From a virus: a stretch of 64,000 nucleotides of DNA. Shown here in pieces: positions 1-7,782 of the stretch. Each line of letters opens with the position of its first letter. The stretch's first letter is position 1. The position numbers and the translations under genes were made by a program. The DNA is taken from positions 1 to 64,000 of the IMG/VR virus record IMGVR_UViG_3300047356_000838; one strand, given 5' to 3'. Below the pieces are notes generated by a model. It saw nothing but the letters and a program-made list of their open reading frames with translations, had not been told where the DNA came from and did no database searches.

Positions 1-111
1 GAATACGTTATTCCAGACTTTGCAGAATACCCAAAGCCACTTAACGAATTTATTACAGGCGAACAAAACAGTTGCTTTAAAGCACATAGATACAAGGACC
101 TTCCGCAATGA
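1..111 (+). CDS. 3' end of an unidentified protein (5' truncated)
   Basis: Reading frame 1 is open from the window edge and ends in TGA at 109-111, giving the last 36 residues of a protein that starts outside the window. The stop overlaps the next start in an ATGA, so it belongs to the same operon as the oxygenase that follows. The visible tail has no motif that I recognise. Function unknown. Confidence 0.6.
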   Translation, partial: EYVIPDFAEYPKPLNEFITGEQNSCFKAHRYKDLPQ

Positions 112-968
112 TTCCAGTTATAGATTTCAAAAGTGAATCAGTATTGGACGAGATTCGCGAGGCCTACACAACTGTAGGCTTTGCAGTCTTTACCAATTCG
201 CTAAACACGCAAGATCAAACAGATATGACTGTATGGTGGAAACTAATGCAGGACTTTTTTAATATTGATGCTGAAACAAAACAAAAATACAAATATCAAA
301 AAGAAAATAATTTGGGATATAGCATGGTTGGCGATGAGAATGTAGATCCAACCGCCCCCAAAGATATTAAAGAAAGTTTTAATTATAACAACAGTAGAAT
401 GCCTGAAGAACTATGGCCCACTGGTATAAATGGTTTTAAAGCAACTGCTCTGCAATCAATAGATATTGCAGATAGACTTACATTAAAGATATTAGAGAAG
501 TTTGATACAATATTAGACTGTGGCACTACACTAGTAGACGCACATCTAAAACCCTATAATACTACTAGAGTAATTCACTACCCTGCGTATACTGGTCCAC
601 TAGAGGACAAGCAGATGCGTATAGGTGAACACAGTGACTACGGCACCATCACACTGTTATGGCAGATCAATGATGTGCCAGGACTTGAAGTACAGGATTT
701 AGGAGGTGCTTGGCATCCCGTACCCTATGCAGAAGATGGTGTCGTAGTTAACATAGGCGATTTACTACAGCGTTGGACCAATGATTATTTTGTTAGCACC
801 AAGCACAGAGTAGTAAACACACACATTGACCAAACACGTTACAGCATGCCACACTTTGTAGATCCTACACCAGGAACTATTGTGCAGAACTTGCGTAACG
901 AGCCAAACAAGTATGATCCTATTGAAAGCAAGGAATACTTGATGTGGCGTTTAGCACAGAGTTATTAA
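108..968 (+). CDS. 2OG-Fe(II) oxygenase, isopenicillin N synthase-like
   Basis: A 286-residue protein of the isopenicillin-N-synthase/2OG-Fe(II) dioxygenase fold. The iron triad is visible as H175-x-D177 (GEHSDYG) and H233 (STKHRVVN), and R244-Y-S246 matches the RxS that binds the 2OG carboxylate. The N-terminal third is the usual DIOX_N-like part (IPVIDF at the start). Family members hydroxylate, desaturate or cyclise small molecules; the substrate cannot be read from sequence. It overlaps the previous gene by ATGA and is followed after 1 bp by a phosphoribosyltransferase, so a role in nucleotide or base modification is possible but unproven. Confidence 0.85.
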   Translation: MIPVIDFKSESVLDEIREAYTTVGFAVFTNSLNTQDQTDMTVWWKLMQDFFNIDAETKQKYKYQKENNLGYSMVGDENVDPTAPKDIKESFNYNNSRMPEELWPTGINGFKATALQSIDIADRLTLKILEKFDTILDCGTTLVDAHLKPYNTTRVIHYPAYTGPLEDKQMRIGEHSDYGTITLLWQINDVPGLEVQDLGGAWHPVPYAEDGVVVNIGDLLQRWTNDYFVSTKHRVVNTHIDQTRYSMPHFVDPTPGTIVQNLRNEPNKYDPIESKEYLMWRLAQSY

Positions 969-969
969 C

Positions 970-1344
970 ATGGATTTATTTCAAAAAGTAGACTTTATCA
1001 GTCATGCAGGCATTCCTATGAGTTGGAAAATTGAGTGTGATGCTATATCAAATGATGAATGGGCTGCACTAGCAAAAATGATCATGGAATATCAAACTGA
1101 ACCTTTTAGGGCAGCAATTGGTATTCCACGTGGTGGTTCGCCCTTGGGTTTTGCACTTAATGCATACTGTACTGACGATCCCAATCATAAGTTTCTCATA
1201 TGCGATGATGTGTATACAACAGGAACTAGTTTTAGAGAGTTCTTGGAGCAAGAAGGTCATGCCAGAGAAGATGTTTATTGTTGGACTGTGTTTGCTAGAA
1301 AGCCTACCACGGACGGTGTTCGCGCACTGTTTACTATGCCATGA
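970..1344 (+). CDS. Small phosphoribosyltransferase-like protein
   Basis: A 124-residue type I PRTase-fold protein. The PRPP-binding signature is visible as FLICDDVYTTGTS near residues 76-88, and IGIPRGGSPLG around 50-60 matches the short loop that precedes it. It is shorter than most PRTases (usually 170-220 residues), lacking much of a hood domain, so substrate specificity cannot be assigned. Its last bases overlap the start of the adenine phosphoribosyltransferase-like gene (ATGA at 1341), suggesting coupled translation and a shared salvage role. Confidence 0.7.
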   Translation: MDLFQKVDFISHAGIPMSWKIECDAISNDEWAALAKMIMEYQTEPFRAAIGIPRGGSPLGFALNAYCTDDPNHKFLICDDVYTTGTSFREFLEQEGHAREDVYCWTVFARKPTTDGVRALFTMP

Positions 1345-1880
1345 TAAAACATTATTTAGATCTTAAACAATACATTAGAAGTTATCAGGACTTTCCCAAA
1401 GAGGGTGTGGACTTTAAATGCACAGCAAGTTTATGTGCAGGTGAAGGCTTAAGACTTGTAAACAACTTTATGTATGATAACTTGCTAAAATATATGCCCT
1501 GCGATAAAATTGTAGGATTGGATGCTAGGGGTTTTATTTTTGCTGGTGTGCTTGCACACAGGACACGCTGTCCGCTAGTGTTATGTCGCAAACAGGGCAA
1601 ACTACCTGGTGCTACAGTAAGCAATACATTTGAACTTGAATATGGTACTGCTACAATGGAAATACAAAAAGACAGTATTAACAAAGGCGATAGAGTTATT
1701 ATTATAGACGACTTGATGGCCACTGGCGGCACTATGCAAGCAGCCATTGATATGATATATGAACTACATGCTACACCAGTTGCCATTGCTGTTGCAATGG
1801 ATTTGACTTATTTAGGTGGCAGTAAAAGTATAATACAGCAAGGAGTACCGTTTTATGCAGCAACAGAATACCAATCCTGA
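1341..1880 (+). CDS. apt: Adenine phosphoribosyltransferase-like protein
   Basis: A 179-residue protein, the normal size for APRT. It follows the family pattern: an N-terminal IRSYQDFPKEGVDF, the GLDARGFIFAG loop, RKQGKLPG, the LEYG block, and the PRPP signature VIIIDDLMATGGT. APRT converts adenine plus PRPP to AMP. The match with bacterial Apt is good along the whole length. It overlaps its neighbours on both sides (4 bp upstream, 26 bp downstream), so it is cotranslated with the 124-residue PRTase. In a phage this would recycle adenine from degraded host nucleic acid or serve a modified base; the latter is speculation. Confidence 0.8.
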   Translation: MIKHYLDLKQYIRSYQDFPKEGVDFKCTASLCAGEGLRLVNNFMYDNLLKYMPCDKIVGLDARGFIFAGVLAHRTRCPLVLCRKQGKLPGATVSNTFELEYGTATMEIQKDSINKGDRVIIIDDLMATGGTMQAAIDMIYELHATPVAIAVAMDLTYLGGSKSIIQQGVPFYAATEYQS

Positions 1881-2169
1881 TCACAACATACCTGGCGAAC
1901 CACTAGTATATGAACGTGCCGCGGGCCTTGTATATGCAAGATATACAAATCCTGATCTGCGTCATATCAAACGTTGGATTATAGGCGGCGATCCTGAGGG
2001 ATTTATTCCCGGTACCGGTATGCCTAAACCTGAAGAATGGTTGCATTTTCTACAGTGTACTCCGGACTGGAACATCATGCAAAAGTCTGATAAACTACGA
2101 GAAATGTATACAGCGTTCCTCACAGAGCAAGACAAGTATGTTACATGGGAGAAACTAAATGGGCAGTGA
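1855..2169 (+). CDS. Hypothetical protein, 104 aa
   Basis: A soluble, Trp- and Pro-rich 104-residue protein without signal peptide or membrane segment. I recognise no family. It starts inside the end of the APRT-like gene (26-bp overlap) and overlaps the next small gene by 11 bp, so it is part of the same translationally coupled string. A role linked to the salvage genes is only suggested by position. Confidence 0.6.
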   Translation: MQQQNTNPDHNIPGEPLVYERAAGLVYARYTNPDLRHIKRWIIGGDPEGFIPGTGMPKPEEWLHFLQCTPDWNIMQKSDKLREMYTAFLTEQDKYVTWEKLNGQ

Positions 2170-2392
2170 CTATATCTTTGATGAAGATGACAATAGCATA
2201 GAAATTGATCCTAAAAATATAACTTGGAATGTAGACATGCATGGGTATCCTGTGTACGAAGACGTAGTAAAAGTACAAGCAGATCTTAAAGAACAGCAAC
2301 TTAGAGAGCAACACGCAGACCTTAAAAAAGCATATGATGACTATCAAGTACTGTTAGAAAAGTACGGTTTTTGGGATAAAATAACCAAATAA
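2159..2392 (+). CDS. Hypothetical acidic protein with C-terminal coiled coil, 77 aa
   Basis: The first 35 residues are acidic (DEDDNSIEIDP). Residues about 36-70 are a charged helix rich in Lys, Glu, Gln and Leu with heptad spacing, likely a coiled coil. No family recognised. It is the last gene of the first plus-strand block: a promoter begins 4 bp after its stop codon. Confidence 0.55.
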   Translation: MGSDYIFDEDDNSIEIDPKNITWNVDMHGYPVYEDVVKVQADLKEQQLREQHADLKKAYDDYQVLLEKYGFWDKITK

Positions 2393-2396
2393 TAGG

Positions 2397-2424
2397 TTGA
2401 CGTACCTTTAAATTGTGCTATTAT
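2397..2424 (+). promoter_or_regulatory. Promoter of the shared AGGTTGAC / extended -10 family (copy 1)
   Basis: The -35 TTGACG (2397-2402), a 16-bp spacer and the -10 TATTAT (2419-2424) preceded by TGC make an extended -10 sigma70-type promoter. The flanks AGG before the -35 and AATAGTAAGTT after the -10 are shared with copies near 12.7, 13.4, 14.8 and 16.9 kb. It sits 33 bp upstream of the S8 protease start, with an AGGAGAG ribosome-binding site at 2444-2450. Confidence 0.8.
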
Positions 2425-2456
2425 GAATAGTAAGTTGAGGTTTAGGAGAGTGTCAA

Positions 2457-5400
2457 ATGTTAAGTAAATCTTTTACAACTGTTTTATTGGCTAGTACAAC
2501 TGCTCTTGCTGCATGTGGCGGCGGTGGTGGTGGAGGTGGTGGCACACCTGGAACTACTCCTATTACAATTACAAACTTGGGCAGTGTAGATACAAACAGT
2601 ATTAGCAGTGGATTTGCCAGTGTTATACAGCAAGTATCCCAGGATGGCATGGTAGATGCTAAAGAAACTGTTGAAGTTTTTGAATGGGTAAATGCAAACA
2701 GCAACATTGATACAGCAGAACTTGCAAAGTATAATGTTGATATCAACGGTACTACCTACACACTAAAGCAAGCATGGAATATGCTTAAAGGTTACAAAGC
2801 ACTTTACTATGATGGTAAAGAAGGGTTTTGGTCTGCACTAGTAGACAGTGGCGAATACAATGATGAAAATGACACGTTTGTTGAACTAAAACAACTTGCA
2901 CAAAATGACGATCCCGACTTTGCTGAAGCAATTGGTAAAGGTGAAAAGACTGTTGAACAGTTTAAAGATGAAAAAGGTATTGTAGAAAAGCCAATTCTGG
3001 AAACTCCTGAAGAGCCAGTAGTTGAGGAACCAGTTGAAGACACTCCTGTAGTCGAAGAGCCAGTAGAAGAGACTCCAGTTGAGGAAGAACCTGTAGAAGA
3101 AGAGCCAGTAGTTGAAGAGCCGGTAGAGGAAACTCCTGAAGAAGAGATTCCTGTTGAGGAAGAGCCAGTTGAAGAAGAGCCTGTTGATGAAGTAGCAGAA
3201 GAAACTCCTGAAGAAGTTGTTACAATTGTAAGTGAAGAAACACGCACAGAAGCAGAGTATTGGTTACGTTTGGACAAGGTGGCATTGCCAGAAGAGATAT
3301 ACAGCACGGATGTTGAGAGTGTACAAGAAGGCGACTATACTGTAACTTACAGGGTAACAACTTTTATTACTCCGGAAACACACACTCATGTGTATGCAAC
3401 AGACACTTATACAACAACCACATACAGTGATGGTAGTGTTGTTGAGGAACTTACACTTCAAGCATTGCGTTACAGAGAGCCTGTTACAAAGTATCCAACT
3501 GCTACACAACGAGTAGAACGTTTAGAGATTGCTCGCGATTCTACTGGCAAAAAACAAGATGATTATGTAGAAGAAAGTGACCATGCGGACATGGGCACAC
3601 GCACTCCTGGATATGTTGCGGATGCAGGACATTATCAGACAGATGAGTTTGCCTACATAAGCAACAAACAACTCAGTGTTAGTAACTTTGATGTAGCATA
3701 CAGCCGAGGCTGGACTGGAAAAGGTTCAACTATTGTGATTGCAGACACAGGTGCATATACTGGACACACAGACTTAGATGGCAACATTAAGCATACAAAA
3801 GACTTTACAGGCACTGGAGTAGCAACTAGTTCTAATCACGGCACACACGTTGCAGGTATTGCTGGTGCTGAAAAAAATGGTGTTGGTATGCACGGTGCTG
3901 CATTTGATGCAGACCTTGCTATTGCAAAAGTTTCTGGTGGAAGCAGTTATAGTTTCAGTAATGCAATTAAGGCTGCTGAATGGGGCCAAAGCCTGGGCAG
4001 TGCTGCTATCAATGTTAGTGCAGAAATGAACTACGACAGTGCATTTCGCAAAAGCATTGTAAAGCAAGCAGAAGGCGTATACTATAGCACACATTGGTAC
4101 TATGGTGAGCATGGTTACAACGGTGCTGTTAATGAAGCAGTAAAGTGGAAAGCCGCACTTGGTGATGAGCAAGTTCTTGTTAAGGCAGCAGGCAATGCAG
4201 GCTGGGATTACAGTGCTGGCATGAACCAGATGGCTACAGCAACCGATGCAAATGGTAACCTTATACTTGATGGTCAAATGATCGTTGTTGGTAACTGGGA
4301 TCAAAACAACAACAAGATTAACAGTTCAAGCAACAAAGCAGGCACAGTTTGTGCAACTATGCAGAACGGTGTGTGTATTGATGCCGCAAAGATCAAAGAC
4401 TACTACATTATGGCTAACGGAACAGCAATTACTAGCACAGCAGAAAATGGTGGCTATGTTACAATGAGCGGTACCTCAATGGCTGCTCCTGTTGTTACAG
4501 GTGCTATTGCAGTGTTACATCAGATGTGGCCACACATGAAAGGCAAGCATTTGGTACAGTTAGTTTTGGTAACTGGCAACAAGGACATTGCAGGCTACGA
4601 TGAAAACGTTCACGGACAAGGTTTGTTGGACATGGACACTGCTACACGCCCTGTGGGTGCTACTGGTATTCCTACTACAGGACGTACCAACGGAGGCGTT
4701 AGTGCAGTAGCAGGTGGTGCAAACGTAGCGGGTGTTGCTGCAAGTCAGATGCAGGCACTTACAAGTGTTATGGTACTTGACAGTTTCGAGCGTGACTTTT
4801 ATATTGACCTCGGTGATATGACACAGGATGTTGATACTAGAACTGCTAGTGTTGCAGAGCAAATGGGTGCAATAAACTACTTTGCAGGTTACATGAACAA
4901 TGATCAACATGTGGCAGTACCTTTTGCATTAACAGAAAACAGCAACATTGAAGTGGGAGTTGGTAACAGCACTGGGCATTACTTGGGCAATAGTTTCCAA
5001 GGTACACTTGGTACAACTACAGACAGTAACACAGTCTATGCTAACTACAACTATACTAACGGTGGCTTTTACGCACAGGCTGGCATAGGTTATACCAGTG
5101 TAAACTTTGATATGAACAACAGCATGATGGTAGATGCAGAAAATGTAATAAGTACCACTGCTACTGCGGGTTATGAGTTTGCTCCTACTGAAGGACATAC
5201 ACTGGGCTTTGCAGTAAGTCAACCAGTTACAGTCGAAAGTGCAAAGTTTACTTACCGTGTGCCTACTAGCAGAACATTGGACGGTAATGTAATTACAGAA
5301 CTACAAACAGTGGACTTCCGCAACTCAGATCGTGAGATTGATTTGGGTACCTACTACAAGTTTGATATTACAAAAACTGGCATTAAACAAGTAGACACTG

Positions 5401-5519
5401 TTACAAACATGCTGGGCATACAAGGTAATGTTCGAGCATTTGCAGAACTACGCAACAAAATAGATAGCGTCAGCGAAATTGAAAAGCGCGGCGGTATTAA
5501 CTTAAACTTAAACTTCTAA
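2457..5519 (+). CDS. S8 subtilisin-like serine protease, lipoprotein/autotransporter-like
   Basis: A 1020-residue predicted exported protease. Residues 1-19 form a signal peptide ending in lipobox LAAC (C20), followed by a Gly-rich run. Residues about 180-255 are a Glu/Pro/Val repeat, probably an extended stalk. The subtilisin catalytic triad is D430 (IADTG), H461 (NHGTHVAG) and S674 (SGTSMAAP). The last 240 or so residues are rich in alternating polar/aromatic beta strands and end in Phe (NLNLNF), as in outer-membrane beta barrels, so the layout resembles NalP/SphB1-type S8 autotransporters. If so it would be anchored at the cell surface with the protease outside. Its own promoter and strong ribosome-binding site suggest high expression. 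An unusual gene for a phage. Confidence 0.85.
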   Translation: MLSKSFTTVLLASTTALAACGGGGGGGGGTPGTTPITITNLGSVDTNSISSGFASVIQQVSQDGMVDAKETVEVFEWVNANSNIDTAELAKYNVDINGTTYTLKQAWNMLKGYKALYYDGKEGFWSALVDSGEYNDENDTFVELKQLAQNDDPDFAEAIGKGEKTVEQFKDEKGIVEKPILETPEEPVVEEPVEDTPVVEEPVEETPVEEEPVEEEPVVEEPVEETPEEEIPVEEEPVEEEPVDEVAEETPEEVVTIVSEETRTEAEYWLRLDKVALPEEIYSTDVESVQEGDYTVTYRVTTFITPETHTHVYATDTYTTTTYSDGSVVEELTLQALRYREPVTKYPTATQRVERLEIARDSTGKKQDDYVEESDHADMGTRTPGYVADAGHYQTDEFAYISNKQLSVSNFDVAYSRGWTGKGSTIVIADTGAYTGHTDLDGNIKHTKDFTGTGVATSSNHGTHVAGIAGAEKNGVGMHGAAFDADLAIAKVSGGSSYSFSNAIKAAEWGQSLGSAAINVSAEMNYDSAFRKSIVKQAEGVYYSTHWYYGEHGYNGAVNEAVKWKAALGDEQVLVKAAGNAGWDYSAGMNQMATATDANGNLILDGQMIVVGNWDQNNNKINSSSNKAGTVCATMQNGVCIDAAKIKDYYIMANGTAITSTAENGGYVTMSGTSMAAPVVTGAIAVLHQMWPHMKGKHLVQLVLVTGNKDIAGYDENVHGQGLLDMDTATRPVGATGIPTTGRTNGGVSAVAGGANVAGVAASQMQALTSVMVLDSFERDFYIDLGDMTQDVDTRTASVAEQMGAINYFAGYMNNDQHVAVPFALTENSNIEVGVGNSTGHYLGNSFQGTLGTTTDSNTVYANYNYTNGGFYAQAGIGYTSVNFDMNNSMMVDAENVISTTATAGYEFAPTEGHTLGFAVSQPVTVESAKFTYRVPTSRTLDGNVITELQTVDFRNSDREIDLGTYYKFDITKTGIKQVDTVTNMLGIQGNVRAFAELRNKIDSVSEIEKRGGINLNLNF
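3000..3215 (+). repeat. Degenerate Glu-Pro-Val repeat within the S8 protease gene
   Basis: About 215 bp of imperfect tandem repeats coding for variations of EEPVEE and EETPVEE. The protein segment lacks Cys and aromatic residues and is strongly acidic, as in periplasm- or wall-spanning stalks. The DNA repeat is degenerate in third positions, so it is not a recent pure expansion. Confidence 0.8.
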
Positions 5520-5528
5520 GGAGACACT

Positions 5529-5663
5529 ATGTTTAGAAAAATGTTAGATTGGTATGAAAGCCATGATGGATTAGAAATACTAGTAATGGCTTTTTGTATG
5601 AGTGCATTTGCTGTGATTATATACACATTCCTTGCAGAAGTAGTTTCAAGGATTGTGGGATGA
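5529..5663 (+). CDS. Small single-span membrane protein, 44 aa
   Basis: ATG at 5529, 9 bp after the protease stop, follows an AAGGAG-type ribosome-binding site at 5519-5524. The polar N-terminus (about 16 residues) is followed by one hydrophobic segment (about residues 17-38, ILVMAF through YTFLAEVV). Its TGA overlaps the next ATG (ATGA). Placement directly behind the exported protease suggests cotranscription; function unknown. Confidence 0.6.
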   Translation: MFRKMLDWYESHDGLEILVMAFCMSAFAVIIYTFLAEVVSRIVG

Positions 5664-5842
5664 TCAGTAAGCCAGCAAAAGTTATTGCAATAGAAGAAGA
5701 AATAGTGTATGCTAAGAGTTGTTTACAACCACATGACACAGGGCATATTCATACTGCAATAGGCTGGATGGAACGTAGAGTAGAAGTGCTAAAAGCAGAA
5801 CTACTTGCTCAGGGAGTAAAAGTAGAGTTCAATGGCAAATAA
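5660..5842 (+). CDS. Hypothetical protein, 60 aa
   Basis: The frame is open further upstream, but ATG at 5660 overlaps the previous stop as ATGA, so I chose that start rather than the upstream alternative at 5594. The product is a small soluble helical protein with the pattern IHTAIGWMERRVE near the middle. It may be distantly related to the next 49-residue protein, which has a similar YMQKRVEELVSQG segment. Function unknown. Confidence 0.55.
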   Translation: MISKPAKVIAIEEEIVYAKSCLQPHDTGHIHTAIGWMERRVEVLKAELLAQGVKVEFNGK

Positions 5843-5981
5843 TCATATAGCAATTCTAAAACTAGAAATTGCACTTGCTGAAGAAAAAATGAAATACAGT
5901 ATTGCTATGAAACCTATTGTTGTTTATATGCAAAAAAGAGTGGAGGAACTAGTTTCCCAGGGAGAAGCAGATGACAAATAA
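5832..5981 (+). CDS. Hypothetical protein, 49 aa
   Basis: ATG at 5832 overlaps the end of the 60-residue gene by 11 bp, and its stop overlaps the following phosphoribosyltransferase start (5971) by 11 bp. It is helical and charged with no recognisable domain, and is possibly a paralogue of its upstream neighbour. The start lies inside a continuous chain of overlapping genes, which supports it being real. Confidence 0.5.
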   Translation: MANNHIAILKLEIALAEEKMKYSIAMKPIVVYMQKRVEELVSQGEADDK

Positions 5982-6423
5982 AAGATACATCACGCAAGAA
6001 GATATAAAGCACTCGTGCTTGGACATTGTACAGCAGATGTACAAGGATGATTGGCGTCCTGACTTTATCGTGGGTGTTACTCGCGGCGGTTTGTGGCCCG
6101 CTATGATGCTTAGTCATTATCTTGGAATTAAAATGTTCACACTGGATGTGCGCATGCGTGATGGTGATGAAAAAGAACACTGCGAATGGCTAATAGACGA
6201 AGCAACATGTGGAACCAATATTCTAATTATTGATGATATTAATGACACAGGCGAAACATTTACTTGGATACGCAATGACTGGGGGGTGTTAGAAAACAAC
6301 CTAAGATTTGCCGCACTAATAGATAATGTTCCAAGTCAATTTGATGTAGATTATAGTAGTATTGAAATTAACAAAGCAGAAGATCCAGCATGGATTGTAT
6401 TTCCTTATGAGGAGTGGTGGTAA
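5971..6423 (+). CDS. Phosphoribosyltransferase (hypoxanthine/xanthine-guanine type)
   Basis: A 150-residue type I PRTase. FIVGVTRGGLWPAMML (about 30-45) matches the conserved RGG loop, and ILIIDDINDTGETF (about 83-96) is the PRPP-binding signature. Length and arrangement are closest to Gpt/Hpt-type purine PRTases, which make XMP, GMP or IMP from free base and PRPP; the exact base is not determined. The C-terminus (IVFPYEEWW) resembles the W-rich ending of Gpt-type enzymes. It is the third PRTase within 6.5 kb. Confidence 0.75.
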   Translation: MTNKRYITQEDIKHSCLDIVQQMYKDDWRPDFIVGVTRGGLWPAMMLSHYLGIKMFTLDVRMRDGDEKEHCEWLIDEATCGTNILIIDDINDTGETFTWIRNDWGVLENNLRFAALIDNVPSQFDVDYSSIEINKAEDPAWIVFPYEEWW

Positions 6424-6653
6424 TGATTATTAAAAAGATTGAATATCATAGTGTACACAGTCATATGACATATGATCTGGATGATGAAGATATCGTTGCT
6501 GAATTTGGCAGCATGGAAGCATTTGAAAAACACTATGACGAAGAGTCAGATGAGTTTTATGAGTTTGTAAACAATCATGATTATGACAGAGAAGACGATT
6601 GGTTCAGTGATCGCAAAGGTGGATATGACATTGAATGGAGTATTGAAGAATGA
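6423..6653 (+). CDS. Hypothetical acidic protein, 76 aa
   Basis: I chose ATG at 6423 because it overlaps the previous TAA (TAATG) and has GAGGAG at 6409-6414, eight bases upstream; an in-frame ATG at 6414 lies on that site itself. The protein is strongly acidic (many Asp/Glu, Tyr, His) with no membrane segment. Function unknown; it could be a small host-factor inhibitor or DNA mimic, but nothing beyond composition supports that. Confidence 0.55.
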   Translation: MIIKKIEYHSVHSHMTYDLDDEDIVAEFGSMEAFEKHYDEESDEFYEFVNNHDYDREDDWFSDRKGGYDIEWSIEE

Positions 6654-7231
6654 GTTTGATTACAGAATATCCGGACTGGGTTGATGAAAATATGCTAAAA
6701 AATCTTTGGGGCAGTACTGTATGTCAGCCTCGTTGGTTCTTTGGACAAAAATCAAACAATGATACTGTATATCCAATGTGGGGGCAGGCTTTTTACGATA
6801 CATTTAACGGTGAGTATAAAGAAGATGCTAACCAATGGGTAAGAGAAGTTGGTGACCGTTTCCTGGATATCTGCGGTGATGAATACATTATGGTTCGCAG
6901 TATGCTTGCTGGTAACACATACGGACAAGATGGTGATATCCACGATGATTGGCTTGTACCAGGTGAAAGTCTGACAGGCGTACTGTATCTTAACCGTCGT
7001 TGGGAGGACAACTGGGGCGGTGAAACTGTTGTTTATAACAGAGAAGATACAAGGAAAACAGAGATAAGTAAGTTTGAAGCAGGCAAACTTATTGTGTTTG
7101 ATGGAAGCAATCCACATATTGGAAAAGGTCCTCAACGTGCTTGTGGAGAACTGCGTTGTATTATTGCAGTTCAAGCAGTTAAACAGGATGCTTGGCAAAA
7201 ACATCTTGACAAAATGCGTAATAAATCATAA
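6650..7231 (+). CDS. 2OG-Fe(II) oxygenase, prolyl 4-hydroxylase-like
   Basis: A 193-residue protein with the double-stranded beta-helix pattern of P4H-type dioxygenases: H98-x-D100 (GDIHDDW), a middle GVLYLN strand with WGGETVVY, distal H156 (GSNPHIGKGP) and a basic residue (R163 or R169) for 2OG. Similar small P4H-like proteins are common in marine T4-like phages, to my knowledge mostly without a proven substrate; protein or nucleic-acid hydroxylation are both possible. It overlaps the previous gene by ATGA. Confidence 0.8.
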   Translation: MSLITEYPDWVDENMLKNLWGSTVCQPRWFFGQKSNNDTVYPMWGQAFYDTFNGEYKEDANQWVREVGDRFLDICGDEYIMVRSMLAGNTYGQDGDIHDDWLVPGESLTGVLYLNRRWEDNWGGETVVYNREDTRKTEISKFEAGKLIVFDGSNPHIGKGPQRACGELRCIIAVQAVKQDAWQKHLDKMRNKS

Positions 7232-7299
7232 AATACACTTAGACGTCTTAGGTTCGTCCGTCTTTAAACATTCCGCCCTATAACATAGGAGTAGGTATT
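7232..7299 (+). other. Leader region before the QueD-like gene
   Basis: A 68-bp gap. It contains the 8-bp palindrome AGACGTCT, whose AGACG can also pair with CGTCT 13 bases later, then a TATAAC and a ribosome-binding site (AGGAG near 7286-7290). No convincing -35/-10 pair. A preQ1-type riboswitch was considered because a queuosine-pathway gene follows, but the A-rich tail expected of preQ1-I is absent. Confidence 0.3.
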
Positions 7300-7782
7300 A
7301 TGCCACATTATTCAACAAAAACATACGGACACAACATTGGTCTTAGTGCAGTGTTCCGTCAACCACATGCAGATCATTCACACTGCAGATTCTTGCATGG
7401 ATACAGTCTAGCATTTAAATTTACATTTAGTGCAAGTGAATTGGATCATCGCAACTGGGTACAAGACTTTGGTGGCCTAAAACCATTAAAGCAATGGCTC
7501 GAGGAACAGTTCGATCATAAAGTTGTTATTGACAGTGAAGATCCTCACATGGAAGATTTTTATCATTTAGAGAAACTTGGTCTTGCAGAGATCACAGTGA
7601 TGGATGGTGTTGGTGCAGAAAAGTTTGCAGAACATGCATGGCGGTTTGCAGATGAACTTGTGCGCAATCAAACAGCAGGGCGTGTGCAGTGCGAAAGTGC
7701 AGAGTGCAGCGAGCATGGCGCAAACAGTGCTATCTATACACCATGGAATGTGCGCAAGGAGCGTTTTGCAGATGATGCGTGA
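7300..7782 (+). CDS. queD: 6-pyruvoyl-tetrahydropterin synthase / QueD-like protein (divergent)
   Basis: A 160-residue T-fold protein of the PTPS/QueD family, which makes 6-carboxy-tetrahydropterin from 7,8-dihydroneopterin triphosphate in the 7-deazaguanine pathway. The HC29-x3-LH33G block and the later FDHKVV and EKFAEH segments fit the family. The zinc site is altered: the usual HGH reads HGY (residues 33-35), and the FSAAH-type His is replaced by Phe in SAVFRQ. H23, H26 and H28 could substitute. QueE and a MazG-like gene follow, which supports the pathway assignment. Confidence 0.7.
   Translation: MPHYSTKTYGHNIGLSAVFRQPHADHSHCRFLHGYSLAFKFTFSASELDHRNWVQDFGGLKPLKQWLEEQFDHKVVIDSEDPHMEDFYHLEKLGLAEITVMDGVGAEKFAEHAWRFADELVRNQTAGRVQCESAECSEHGANSAIYTPWNVRKERFADDA

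Noticed and set aside
2807-3307. A 166-codon minus-strand frame rich in Ser-Thr-Gly opposite the Glu-Pro repeat of the protease
   Set aside because: Low-complexity antisense of the repeat; no start signal, and the opposite strand is a convincing gene.
5594-5659. Upstream start for the 60-residue gene
   Set aside because: It lies inside the 44-residue membrane protein gene; the ATGA junction at 5660 is the more natural start.
7232-7299. preQ1 riboswitch before the QueD-like gene
   Set aside because: A 5-bp stem is present but the A-rich tail and the loop sequence expected of preQ1-I are missing.
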